NCBI GenBank assembly: GCA_947631765.1
Contig: CANRMP010000008.1
Span: 26,877-90,876 of the forward strand
Origin: an uncultured Clostridia bacterium
GTDB taxonomy: Bacteria > Bacillota > Clostridia > Oscillospirales > CAG-272
Direction: 5' to 3'
Length of the DNA stretch: 64,000 bases
Both the position numbers and the translations under genes were made by a program. The notes under the pieces were generated by a model. The model was not told where the DNA came from. It ran no database searches and worked only from the letters and a program-made list of their open reading frames with translations. Below are positions 9,096 to 17,584 of the stretch, piece after piece. The stretch's first letter is position 1. The number at the start of each line of letters is the position of its first letter.

Positions 9096-9935
9096 ATGAA
9101 TCCATCCACAGGCAATGGCGATTTTCTCACCTTTCAACGCCAAACCCTCGACAAGTCGCCGCAGGACGTGCGTGAATACTGGACGCCGGAGCGTAAGAAA
9201 AAAGCGATTCCCGCGCATAGAGCTGATACGGGAGGAAATGCGGCAAACACGCTTGTCTCTCCGCCTCTCGACGGCTCCAACGCCGCGCCCACAACTGACC
9301 CCAAGCAGGCGGATTTGAGCAAAATGCCGTTCATCACGGGCGGCAAGCTGTTTTTTACCCTCGACGGCGTGGATTACGTCGCAAGTGGGAATATCTTCAT
9401 GAAAAACAACCTGCTCCTGACGGCGGCGCACTGTGTGCAGGATGACAACACAGGTCACCTTGCCGAAAACTTCGTGTTCGAGCGGTGCTACACGGGCGAG
9501 CTGTCCACGGAGGATTTCACGTTCCGAACCGTCGCGCTCAAAGAGAACTGGTACACCGAAAAGGACAACAAGTGGGATTATGCCATCGCCATTTTGAACC
9601 GTGATTCCACGGTTGAAAAGCCGCTGCAATACCGAATCGAAAACCTTGTCGGCAGAACCGTAACCGCATTGGGCTACCCCACGGATATTTTCGACGGCGC
9701 ACAGATGATGTACATAACCGGCTCTGTCGATGAGCGACCCGATTCGTGGATGATCCGCGGGGGCAAGCTGTCAAATGGCGCATCCGGCGGCGCGTGGGTG
9801 CTGGAGGATGGCGAAACGGTCGTGGGACTTAATTCTTTTAATGGAACGACCGCAAAAGGTGTACCCTATATTGGTTCGCCGAAATTCGACGCGGAATTTG
9901 ATAAGCTCTATAACTACGTTTTAACGCTACTGTGA
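9096..9935 (+). CDS. chymotrypsin-fold (V8-like) serine protease without signal peptide, copy 1
   Basis: This 279-residue S1-type peptidase has an intact triad: His112 in LTAAHC, Asp161 in WDYAIAIL and Ser230 in GASGGAW. Residues 1-38 form a charged leader (QTLDKSPQDVR, then YWTPERKK) followed by a Pro/Ala-rich linker; the YWTPER block resembles the propeptide segment of secreted actinobacterial V8-like proteases. There is no hydrophobic signal sequence, so export, if any, is unconventional, or the enzyme acts in the cytoplasm. AAAGGAGGG precedes the ATG. The paralogue follows 16 bases later. Substrate and cleavage site are not evident. Confidence 0.88.
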   Translation: MNPSTGNGDFLTFQRQTLDKSPQDVREYWTPERKKKAIPAHRADTGGNAANTLVSPPLDGSNAAPTTDPKQADLSKMPFITGGKLFFTLDGVDYVASGNIFMKNNLLLTAAHCVQDDNTGHLAENFVFERCYTGELSTEDFTFRTVALKENWYTEKDNKWDYAIAILNRDSTVEKPLQYRIENLVGRTVTALGYPTDIFDGAQMMYITGSVDERPDSWMIRGGKLSNGASGGAWVLEDGETVVGLNSFNGTTAKGVPYIGSPKFDAEFDKLYNYVLTLL

Positions 9936-9951
9936 AGGAGGAGGGCAACAT

Positions 9952-10782
9952 ATGAACAACAACCCAAACGGCGGGCGGTTTATGCCGATGCAGCTCGGCA
10001 GTATCGACAACTCGCCCCATGACATTCGAGAATACTGGACGCCGGAACGCAAAAAGGCGGCAATCCCCGTCATAGGCGGAGCACCCATGTCAAAGGGAAT
10101 GCCGAGCGCGGACAATGCGCCGCCACCTCCGCCTCCGACCGATCCTGCACAGGCGAACCTTGCCGAAATGCCATTCACCACGGGCGGCAAGCTGTTCTAT
10201 TCCATGGATGGCAAAGACTTTGTCGCAAGCGGCAATATCTTTATGAAGAACAATATGCTTCTCACGGCGGCACATTGCATTCAGGATAAGGATTCGGGAA
10301 GCATCGGCGAGAACTACGTCTTTGAACTCGACTACACGGGCGAACTTTCGTCTGAGGATTTCACGTTCAAAGCCGTGGCGCTCCGTGAGAATTGGTATCA
10401 GACGAAGAACGAAAAGTACGACTATGCAATCGCCATTTTGGACAAGCCGTCGAAGGTCGCAACGCCTCTGCGCTACACCACCGACACCCAAATCCGCGAC
10501 AAACAGATCACCTCGATGGGCTACCCAACAGCATACTTCGACGGCGCGCAGATGATGTTCGTTAAGGGTCTTGTTGTCCCGATCTACGGGCATTGGGCGA
10601 TGTTCGGCAGCAAGATGGGTGCAGGCGCTTCGGGCGGCGCATGGGTACTCGACGACAATGTGACCGCGGTCGGGCTGAATGCCTACGTTTCCGTGTCCGG
10701 CAAAGAGATCCTCTATTCCGGCTCGCCGCTGTTCGACAAGGAATTCGACAGTCTGTATCAATATGCGCTGACACTTATGTGA
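9952..10782 (+). CDS. chymotrypsin-fold (V8-like) serine protease without signal peptide, copy 2
   Basis: This 276-residue paralogue of the preceding protease has His108 (LTAAHC), Asp157 (YDYAIAIL) and Ser227 (GASGGAW). Its leader keeps the SPHDIR and YWTPERKKAAIP blocks but differs before them (Asn/Gly-rich), and a run of prolines follows at about residues 45-53. No signal peptide or membrane segment is visible. A strong GAAGGAGGAG site precedes the ATG, which lies 16 bases after the first protease's stop. The two copies have diverged through most of their length while the triads remain intact, so they are not a very recent duplication. Confidence 0.88.
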   Translation: MNNNPNGGRFMPMQLGSIDNSPHDIREYWTPERKKAAIPVIGGAPMSKGMPSADNAPPPPPPTDPAQANLAEMPFTTGGKLFYSMDGKDFVASGNIFMKNNMLLTAAHCIQDKDSGSIGENYVFELDYTGELSSEDFTFKAVALRENWYQTKNEKYDYAIAILDKPSKVATPLRYTTDTQIRDKQITSMGYPTAYFDGAQMMFVKGLVVPIYGHWAMFGSKMGAGASGGAWVLDDNVTAVGLNAYVSVSGKEILYSGSPLFDKEFDSLYQYALTLM

Positions 10783-10795
10783 TAGGAGGCAGAAC

Positions 10796-11158
10796 ATGAA
10801 CACTTTACGATATTTGAAACTTCAAAACGACGGAGCGTTTGTCGCGCAGATCGTGATGGAATATCGCGAGCGCCATACCGACGGGCAGGGCAACGTCAGC
10901 TTCGCCGGTGAATGGAAAAGCTGGTACACCGCCGGATATAGGGACATTTTGCAGTATGCCGAGCGGTCGGTAGACCTCGCAAAGGATTCCAATATTCCGA
11001 ACGGCTCACAGGTGCGCCTGCATGTCTATGTAGCCGCAGGATACAGTAACCCGTCCGTCCAACAATACATATTCGATAAGGATAGCGGCGCACAGGCGGT
11101 GTACGAGATCAGCGGCACGACGCTGAATAACTATTTGAAGCTCGTCTCTTACGGCTGA
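10796..11158 (+). CDS. small protein of unknown function in the protease operon
   Basis: This 120-residue protein has a very good ribosome binding site (TAGGAGG, 8 bases before ATG) and starts 13 bases after the second protease. I do not recognise the family. It is polar, rich in Tyr, Asn and alternating hydrophobic residues, which suggests an all-beta fold; it has no signal peptide, cysteines or membrane segments. A distinctive C-terminal block reads YEISGTTLNNYLKL. Its position suggests that it is a partner, substrate or inhibitor of the two proteases, but nothing in the sequence proves this. Confidence 0.7.
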   Translation: MNTLRYLKLQNDGAFVAQIVMEYRERHTDGQGNVSFAGEWKSWYTAGYRDILQYAERSVDLAKDSNIPNGSQVRLHVYVAAGYSNPSVQQYIFDKDSGAQAVYEISGTTLNNYLKLVSYG

Positions 11159-11215
11159 CAGGTAGTAAGGCGCTCAGTTGCGCCAGCAAAATCTCTAAAC
11201 AATCTCTATAAACAT

Positions 11216-11247
11216 AATTCAAGGCAGAGCGTGCTCTGCCTTGAATT
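11216..11247 (+). terminator. strong hairpin ending the protease operon
   Basis: Two perfect 14-base arms (AATTCAAGGCAGAG and its complement) flank a 4-base loop, 58 bases after the last stop. The following bases (TGTAAG) are not T-rich, so termination may rely on more than the hairpin. Confidence 0.55.
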
Positions 11248-11458
11248 TGTAAGGGGCAATTGAAATGATATTATATTAAAAGTGGACGGGAAGCAGAAAT
11301 AATATACGGGCGGGTGCCGGTTTAAAATAGACAGTGATGAAGTTATAAAGGGGCGCTCTATTAAAGCGTAGGATTGAATATTTATATTTGATGAATTGGT
11401 TTATAATATGTACGGAGTGTAAATTTTTAGAATTTTTATGCGCGGGATGAAAAATTCT

Positions 11459-11490
11459 TTGACAAAAACGCGAATTTGTGATAATATAAT
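11459..11490 (+). promoter_or_regulatory. possible promoter upstream of the VanY-like gene
   Basis: A consensus TTGACA (11459-11464) is followed by the A/T-rich GATAATATAAT. TAATAT at 17-base spacing or TATAAT at 20-base spacing could serve as the -10 element. It lies upstream of both decayed 5' copies, so a transcript from here would carry a leader of about 400 bases. Confidence 0.45.
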
Positions 11491-11569
11491 ATTAATGAGT
11501 GTATAAATATAGGGAAGCCGAGTTGTGCTGTTTGGAGCCGGCATGTCATTTGGTACAAGAATAAAACAA

Positions 11570-11709
11570 ATGAGCAACGTTATACGTTAAAATGCAAGAA
11601 TAACGCATCGATGGTTTTCGCGCTGCGCGTTTTTGGGCAGTTGTTGTTCTCGCGGATTTAATATAACGGCAATAATGTCAATTTTTTAAACAATGAAAAT
11701 CGCTCGCTC
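11570..11709 (+). repeat. decayed duplicate of the 5' end of the VanY-like gene, copy A
   Basis: This stretch aligns with the first ~140 bases of the gene at 11904: ATGAGCAACGTT at its start, AACGCATCGATGGTTTTCGC in the middle and TTTTTTAAACAATGAAAATC near its end. The frame stops after six codons (ATG AGC AAC GTT ATA CGT TAA), so it is not a gene. It shares CGGATTTAATATAACGG with copy B but not with the intact gene, so A and B are closer to each other. Confidence 0.75.
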
Positions 11710-11742
11710 ATTGTATTTAAATAATTCAATAATGAAACAAAA

Positions 11743-11873
11743 GAGTAACGTTAAACGTTGAAGAAAGAAAACGCAGCAATGGTTTTTGAGGCGTGTTTTG
11801 TGCAGTTGACGTTATTGCGGATTTAATATAACGGTTATAATTTCAATAATATTTAAACAAAAAAATTCACTCT
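11743..11873 (+). repeat. decayed duplicate of the 5' end of the VanY-like gene, copy B
   Basis: This second degenerate copy begins at GAGTAACGTTAAACG (the ATG is lost), passes through AACGCAGCAATGGTTTTTG and ends near ATTCACTC. The period from copy A is 171 bases and to the intact gene 163 bases, so the three lie in tandem. Between 11250 and 11570 I see no gene. Confidence 0.75.
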
Positions 11874-11903
11874 TGACGTATTAAAATTTAAGGAAAAAGC
11901 AAA

Positions 11904-13037
11904 ATGAGTAACGTTAAACATAGTAAAAGCAAGAAGAACGCATCAATGGTTTTTGCGACGGCATGTCTTTCGGTAGTCGTCGTCCTTACGGTTATAATGA
12001 TAACTATAATAATGTCAAAATATTTTTTAAACAGTGAAAATCCCGCTCTTTCGGGAATAAATACAAGCGGTCCGTCAAATATCACCGACGATAACACGCC
12101 CATGTCGAGCGGCTCCTCAACGTCGGGAGTGCCGGGCACGCCGTCCCAAGAGAACACGAAGGCTCCAAATGTTACCGAAAAGCCCTCAACGCCTCCCGCG
12201 ACGACCGCTCCGGAGGAGGACAAAAAGGATCCGGATTATTCAGAAGAGCTTAATTTTACCGCAGACCTTTCGGCACTTGAGCGTTATATGGACCCCAAGG
12301 GAGAGGACTGGGACGACGCGTATCTCATGCTTGTAAACGTTGACAATCCCATCGGCAAAGGAGAAGAGGACGGATATCCCTTCCTTGCTCCGAGAATAAA
12401 ATTCTCAAAGTCGACCGATTACTCATACAAATACATGCGCAGCCTGTATATGAACGAGGTTGCAATGAGGGCGCTTTCTGCGATGTTCACCGAGGCGGCT
12501 GCAAACGGCATAACCGACCTTGACGTCACGAGCGCGTACCGCACCTATGCAAAGCAGGAGAGCCTGTTTACCTCATATTGCAGTAAGACCTACAAATGGC
12601 AATGCGCAAATGACGGCACGATTTGGGTGGGAAGGAGCTCAGCTTGTCCGGAATGCGGCAAAAAGAGCAGTAAAAAGCTTGAGGTAACACAGGAAGAAAT
12701 AGAAGCTAACGTTGCAACCTATTCGTGTGCGCCCGGCACCAGCGACCATCAGACGGGTCTTGCGGTCGACGTGGTTCAGACCAGTCTTCCGTCCAAATTT
12801 AACAGCCTTATTCAGGAATTCGGCGAGACCGAAGCCGGTATCTGGCTTGAGGAAAACTGCTGGAAATTCGGCTTTGTACTCCGTTTTCCCCCTGACAAAG
12901 AGGATATTACCGGCATAATATACGAGCCATGGCATTTCCGTTTTGTCGGTCGCACCCATGCCGCCAAAATGAAAGAGCTTGATATGTGCCTTGAAGAGTA
13001 CATCGTGTATCTTACCCAAACCGGATACTTTGAATAA
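11904..13037 (+). CDS. VanY-like D-alanyl-D-alanine carboxypeptidase (peptidase M15B)
   Basis: This 377-residue membrane-anchored zinc peptidase trims the terminal D-Ala of peptidoglycan stems. An N-terminal membrane segment (about residues 15-37) is followed by a Ser/Thr/Pro-rich linker to about residue 110 and then the M15B domain. Zinc ligands and catalytic residues are in SDHQTGLAVDV (SxHxxGxAxD) and EPWHFRFVG (ExWHxR), with TSAYRTYAKQ preceding them. An unusual insert of about 50 residues, between SYCSKTYKWQC and the SDH motif, carries five Cys including a CPEC pair and could bind metal or form disulfides. GGAAAAAG lies before the ATG. A terminator follows directly, so it is monocistronic. 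Confidence 0.9.
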   Translation: MSNVKHSKSKKNASMVFATACLSVVVVLTVIMITIIMSKYFLNSENPALSGINTSGPSNITDDNTPMSSGSSTSGVPGTPSQENTKAPNVTEKPSTPPATTAPEEDKKDPDYSEELNFTADLSALERYMDPKGEDWDDAYLMLVNVDNPIGKGEEDGYPFLAPRIKFSKSTDYSYKYMRSLYMNEVAMRALSAMFTEAAANGITDLDVTSAYRTYAKQESLFTSYCSKTYKWQCANDGTIWVGRSSACPECGKKSSKKLEVTQEEIEANVATYSCAPGTSDHQTGLAVDVVQTSLPSKFNSLIQEFGETEAGIWLEENCWKFGFVLRFPPDKEDITGIIYEPWHFRFVGRTHAAKMKELDMCLEEYIVYLTQTGYFE

Positions 13038-13041
13038 ATTT

Positions 13042-13069
13042 AAAAAAGCGCCAACGTCGGCGCTTTTTT
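13042..13069 (+). terminator. Rho-independent terminator after the VanY-like gene
   Basis: AAAAAAGCGCC, the loop AACGTC and GGCGCTTTTTT form an 11-base perfect stem ending in a T run, immediately after the stop codon. Confidence 0.9.
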
Positions 13070-13160
13070 GAATTAAGTGCGGGTACTTTGTTATATCTGT
13101 TGACCTGCGCCTTTTAAAAAACTCTGAAAATACCGTATATGAGACCTTGCAAATATTTTC

Positions 13161-13184
13161 GGAGCTTTTCGGGCTCCTTTTTTT
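13161..13184 (+). terminator. second small terminator-like hairpin
   Basis: GGAGC, a 7-base loop and GCTCC are followed by seven T. It lies in the otherwise featureless 13070-13343 gap and may back up the previous terminator. A TATAAT at 13280-13285 could be the -10 of the following ABC operon, but I find no good -35. Confidence 0.55.
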
Positions 13185-13343
13185 ATGTATGATTTTTTAA
13201 TTCACTCAAATGCACCCCGTATTTATAAAGTTTAACATTTTATAAACATAATATCGATAAAATTTAAACATAAAGTATTTATAATAGTACCAAAATTGCT
13301 AAATGAGCACTACATAAAACGCTTAATAACATCGAGGATAAAA

Positions 13344-14051
13344 ATGTCTGAGCCTTACATAGAATTTAAAAACGTTATAAAAAGCTACGGAAGCGGAAAC
13401 GCCTGCGTCAGGGCACTTGACGGCGTAAATTTTGAAATTGGGGAGGGGGAATTCTGCGTACTTCTCGGCTCCTCGGGAGCGGGGAAGACCACCCTTCTTA
13501 ACATGCTCGGCGGTATGGATACCGTGACAAGCGGGAGCGTACATTTTAACGGAAAGGAAATATCCGCTCTGAAAAAGCGCGAGCTTGTCGAGTACCGCCG
13601 CTTTGACGTCGGCTTTGTATTTCAGTTTTACAACCTCATACCAAACCTGACCGCGCTTGAAAACGTAGAGATTGCGGCTCAGCTTTGCAAGGACCCTATC
13701 CCTGCCGCCGAGGCGCTTGACATGGTGGGGCTCACAGAGCGCGCCGACAACTTTCCCTCTCAGCTCTCGGGAGGGGAACAGCAAAGAGTAGCTATAGCCC
13801 GTGCGCTTGCAAAAAATCCGAAGCTCCTGCTTTGCGACGAGCCGACAGGCGCCCTTGACTACGTCACGGGAAAGGCGGTGCTTGGCCTGTTGTACAGACT
13901 TGGAAGGGAGAGAAAGACCACGGTTATTATTATCACTCACAATCAGGCAATAGCGCCGATGGCCGACAGGATAATTAGAATTAAAAGCGGAAAAATCATT
14001 TCAAATGAGATAAATAAAAATGTTGTCTCAATTGAAGATATTGAGTGGTGA
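13344..14051 (+). CDS. ABC transporter ATP-binding protein (MacB/LolD-type)
   Basis: This 235-residue ATPase powers the FtsX-type permease encoded next. Walker A is GSSGAGKTT (about 46-54), the Q-loop is [17 protein letters not shown], the signature is [15 protein letters not shown] and Walker B is [12 protein letters not shown], all characteristic of the MacB/LolD/FtsE branch used for lipoproteins, antibiotic peptides or mechanotransmission rather than nutrient import. The start at 13344 follows GAGG at good spacing; an upstream in-frame ATG at 13296 would add 16 residues with no family match. No dedicated two-component system sits beside it. Confidence 0.93.
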   Translation: MSEPYIEFKNVIKSYGSGNACVRALDGVNFEIGEGEFCVLLGSSGAGKTTLLNMLGGMDTVTSGSVHFNGKEISALKKRELVEYRRFDVGFVFQFYNLIPNLTALENVEIAAQLCKDPIPAAEALDMVGLTERADNFPSQLSGGEQQRVAIARALAKNPKLLLCDEPTGALDYVTGKAVLGLLYRLGRERKTTVIIITHNQAIAPMADRIIRIKSGKIISNEINKNVVSIEDIEW

Positions 14052-14079
14052 GCGGCGCCTTTGCCTTTGGGACATTATT

Positions 14080-16533
14080 ATGACATTATCTACAATTAAA
14101 CTTACATTTCGCTCGATACGCTCGTTTTTCGGGCGATATATGGCGCTGCTGCTTATCGTTGCGCTGAGCGTCGGTTTTTTTGCCGGACTTAAAATAACAA
14201 GGGATGCAATGACAAACACGGGCGACGTGTTTCTTCGTGATCACGAATTTTACGATTACCGCCTGCTCTCGACTTTAGGCTTTACATCAGATGACGTTTC
14301 GGAGTTTGAAAAGCTCGAATTTACCGAAAAAGCCGAGGGTACGTATACCGCAGACCTGCTTATGGAATACAGCGATAACGTCAGACCGTACAAGCTTATG
14401 GCGCTTACCGACAAAATTAATCTTGTCTCACTTGTTTCGGGCAAAATGCCCGAAAAAGAGTGGGAATGCCTTGCCGACAGTCATATTTTTTCGATGGATG
14501 ACATCGGGAAAACAATAACGGTATCAAGTGAGAACACTAAGGAGGACGCGGGGCTTGTAAGTGAAAAAGAGTATACAATAACCGGAATTTGCGACTCGCC
14601 GCTCTATATCAATATTGACAGAGGCGCCTCCAGTATCGGAAGCGGTGCGCTTGCCGGATTTTTGTATATTACTCCCGAGTGCTTTACGTCAGATGTTTTT
14701 ACCGAAATTGACATAACTCTTTGTGAGCATGAAAAAATATACAGCGACAAATACAACGACCTTATAGAAAAGCACAAAAACGAGGTCACCTCTTTATGCA
14801 AAAGTCGGGCGGATATAAGATATCAAGACCTTATTGACGAGTATCACATAACCCCCGAGCTTGCCGAGAGCTTCGGGCTTTTGCCGCCCGAAACGTATGT
14901 ACTCACCCGTTCGGAAAATTCGGGATACGTGAATTTTGAAAACGATACCACAATAGTAAGCGGTATTGCGAATATTTTTCCCATTTTCTTTATTCTTATC
15001 GCCATGCTTGTGTGTATCACCACAATGACCCGAATGGTTGACGAGGAGCGCACGCAGATAGGCGTTCTCAAAGCCATGGGATTTTCGAATTTCGCAATAA
15101 ACTTAAAATATATGCTTTACGCCGGAAGCGCAACCTTTATCGGCTGGTTTGTCGGCTTTTTCCTCGGCACATGGGGACTTCCCAAGGTGTTTTGGTTTGT
15201 CTACAACGTGCTTTACGACTTTTCGCCGATTTATTTCCTGTTCGATTTTCGCCTTGCGGCGCTGACTCTTGCGGTCTCTCTTGTCGGGATTTTAGGCAGT
15301 ACGTGGTTTTCCTGCCGCAGGGAGCTTATAAGCGTTCCGGCAAGCCTCATTCGCCCGAAAGCCGCAAAAGCGGGAAAAAGAGTACTTCTTGAGCGTATTA
15401 CTCCGATATGGAACCGCATGTCCTTTTTAAACAAGGTGACAATTCGCAATATGTTCCGCTATAAACAGCGTTTTATTATGATGCTTGTGGGGATAGGCTG
15501 TTGTGCGGGGCTGGTTGCAACGGCGTTCGGAGTCAGGGACTCGATGCTTCACGTCGGGGACACTCAGTTTGAAGAAATTCAAAAATACAGCTTTGAGGTG
15601 CAGACCGATACGGAGGTTGACCCGATTATCGAGAGTATTAATAAGCTCCCCGAGGCAAAAGGCATGCTTGCGGCGCATATTGAAAGAGCAGACCTTGTAA
15701 ACGACAATGGGTCAAGCTCGCTAAACCTTGCGGCGTTTGATGACATGAGCGCTCTTTCAGACTTTTGGGATCTTCATTCGGGAGAAAGTAAGCTTGCCTG
15801 TCCCGAAAAAGGCGAGGCGCTGATCAGCGTGCGGGCGTCTGTCAAGCTTTCACTTAAGGTCGGGGACGTTGCAGAAATACGAAACGCCGATATGCAGACC
15901 TATTCGGTGAAAATCACCGGAATATTTGACAACTACGTTGACAACTACGTTATTATTTCCTCCGATACCTACGCCGAGGCATTCGGGGAGTACAGCGAAA
16001 ACACTCTGCTTCTTGTGACAGACACAGCAAACCTTGAAAGCACGGCAGAGGAGCTTCTTAAAATCGAGGGCGTTACGGGGGTAAAAAAGCTTGCCGACAC
16101 GCAAAAGCGGGTTGATGACGCTCTATCATGCATTGACTATGTTATATGGCTTGTGGTGCTTTTTTCGGGCGCGCTTGCCTTTATTGTCATTTTCAATCTT
16201 ACGAATATCAACCTTGCCGAGCGGAGCCGAGAGGTCGCAACCGTCGAGGTGCTCGGCTTTTACCCCAAGGAGACAGAAAGCTATGTGCTTAAAGAAAACA
16301 TGATTCTTTCTTTTATTGCAAGCTTTATCGGTATTCCCTTAGGGACGCTCTTTCACAGGGCGGTAATGAGCATGATTGTTATTGATTTCATGTATTTTGA
16401 CATGCACATAACGGCGCTGAGCTATCTTCTTTCCGTGGTATGCACGATTATTTTTGCAATTGCGGTCAATATCTTTATGAAGCGGCAGATACTTAAAATT
16501 AAGATGGTCGAGTCGCTCAAAGCGGTGGAATAA
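14080..16533 (+). CDS. ABC transporter permease with two FtsX domains
   Basis: This large (817 residues) permease is the partner of the preceding ATPase. It has one N-terminal membrane segment (about 20-40), a large extracytoplasmic domain, three segments at about 300-430, a fourth restart near 470, a second extracytoplasmic domain and three C-terminal segments (about 690-810). This is the duplicated FtsX layout of exporters of the Bacillus BceB/YtrF type or of lipid and lipoprotein transporters. DEERTQIGVLKAMGFS and RSREVATVEVLGFYPKE are the two cytoplasmic coupling helices. The ribosome binding site at the chosen ATG is weak; a start at 14020 would overlap the ATPase by 32 bases and is possible. 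The substrate is unknown. Confidence 0.88.
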   Translation: MTLSTIKLTFRSIRSFFGRYMALLLIVALSVGFFAGLKITRDAMTNTGDVFLRDHEFYDYRLLSTLGFTSDDVSEFEKLEFTEKAEGTYTADLLMEYSDNVRPYKLMALTDKINLVSLVSGKMPEKEWECLADSHIFSMDDIGKTITVSSENTKEDAGLVSEKEYTITGICDSPLYINIDRGASSIGSGALAGFLYITPECFTSDVFTEIDITLCEHEKIYSDKYNDLIEKHKNEVTSLCKSRADIRYQDLIDEYHITPELAESFGLLPPETYVLTRSENSGYVNFENDTTIVSGIANIFPIFFILIAMLVCITTMTRMVDEERTQIGVLKAMGFSNFAINLKYMLYAGSATFIGWFVGFFLGTWGLPKVFWFVYNVLYDFSPIYFLFDFRLAALTLAVSLVGILGSTWFSCRRELISVPASLIRPKAAKAGKRVLLERITPIWNRMSFLNKVTIRNMFRYKQRFIMMLVGIGCCAGLVATAFGVRDSMLHVGDTQFEEIQKYSFEVQTDTEVDPIIESINKLPEAKGMLAAHIERADLVNDNGSSSLNLAAFDDMSALSDFWDLHSGESKLACPEKGEALISVRASVKLSLKVGDVAEIRNADMQTYSVKITGIFDNYVDNYVIISSDTYAEAFGEYSENTLLLVTDTANLESTAEELLKIEGVTGVKKLADTQKRVDDALSCIDYVIWLVVLFSGALAFIVIFNLTNINLAERSREVATVEVLGFYPKETESYVLKENMILSFIASFIGIPLGTLFHRAVMSMIVIDFMYFDMHITALSYLLSVVCTIIFAIAVNIFMKRQILKIKMVESLKAVE

Positions 16534-16554
16534 AATTTTTTATGAGGATTTTGG

Positions 16555-17526
16555 ATGTTTAACAAGCTTTACAACTATTTTGAAAAAATATATAAGGACA
16601 ATATTTGTCAAAGAGCCGATGAGAACGGCGCAATATTTTACTACAGCGACAAGGATTTTTCGGGGCTTCATAAAAGGGAATATCCTTTTGTATCTTCATT
16701 CGGGCATAAGCTTGCGGGGTATATCTACTTTCGGGACAATTATATCAAGGACCGCATTGTGATTTTTGACCACGGAATGGGCTCGGGACACAGGGGATAT
16801 ATGAAGGAAATAAACCTGCTCACCCTTCACGGCTTTATGGTTTTTGCCTATGACCACACGGGCTGTATGGAGTCCGAGGGTGAGACGACGGGCGGATTTT
16901 GCCAATCGCTTGCCGATCTTGACGACGCGATTTGCGCGATAAAGAGCGACGAAGAGCTTAAAGAGTGCGATATATCGGTAATGGGGCACAGCTGGGGCGC
17001 ATTTTCGACTGCCAACATTCTGGCGTATCATCCGAATATTAGCCATGTTGTCTCGATTTCCGCCTTTGTTTCCTTCTCGAATATGCTAAGCCAATTCTTT
17101 GTAGGACCCTTAAAAAAGGTGGCAAAGCGTATATATAACGAGGAAAAGCAGAAATATCCGAAATACGTCGATGCAAACGCGATAAAAGCACTTGAAAACA
17201 CAAGTGCAAAGGTGCTTCTTATTCACTCGACTGACGATAATGCTGTGAGCTATAAAAAGAATTTTGCTTCAATGCAAAATGCGCTCGGAGGCAGGGAAAA
17301 TATACGCTTTCTTGCAGTCACCGGCAAGCGGCACAATCCGAATTACACAGAGGACGCCGTAAAGTACAAGGACGAATTTTTTGCAACCTACAAAAAGAAA
17401 ATGAAAAAAGGCGAGCTTGACACTCCCGAAAAAAGGAAAATCTTTAAAGAGAGCTTTGACTGGGAGAGAATGACCTCACAAGACATGAGCGTTTGGGAGG
17501 AAATATTTAAAACGCTTGATAAATAA
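16555..17526 (+). CDS. alpha/beta hydrolase (serine hydrolase)
   Basis: This 323-residue alpha/beta hydrolase has the nucleophile elbow GHSWGAFS (Ser near residue 145), an oxyanion region IFDHGMGSGHRGY near 78, the acid Asp in HSTDDNAVSY and a late His in GKRHNP. No signal peptide or lipobox is visible, so it is probably cytoplasmic. It starts 21 bases after the permease with GAGG before the ATG, and very likely shares its transcript; it may process the substrate or product of the exporter. The similarity is to lysophospholipase/esterase-type proteins, but the substrate cannot be read from sequence. Confidence 0.82.
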   Translation: MFNKLYNYFEKIYKDNICQRADENGAIFYYSDKDFSGLHKREYPFVSSFGHKLAGYIYFRDNYIKDRIVIFDHGMGSGHRGYMKEINLLTLHGFMVFAYDHTGCMESEGETTGGFCQSLADLDDAICAIKSDEELKECDISVMGHSWGAFSTANILAYHPNISHVVSISAFVSFSNMLSQFFVGPLKKVAKRIYNEEKQKYPKYVDANAIKALENTSAKVLLIHSTDDNAVSYKKNFASMQNALGGRENIRFLAVTGKRHNPNYTEDAVKYKDEFFATYKKKMKKGELDTPEKRKIFKESFDWERMTSQDMSVWEEIFKTLDK

Positions 17527-17531
17527 AAAAA

Positions 17532-17567
17532 CGGGACGGGAAAGGCAAAAATGCTTTTCCCGCCCCG
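17532..17567. terminator. bidirectional terminator between convergent genes
   Basis: CGGGACGGGAAAGGCA and TGCTTTTCCCGCCCCG form a long stem with one A-C mismatch. It lies between the hydrolase stop (17526) and the stop of the MocR gene on the other strand (17585). Confidence 0.7.
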
Positions 17568-17584
17568 AAATTTGATATTGTTTT

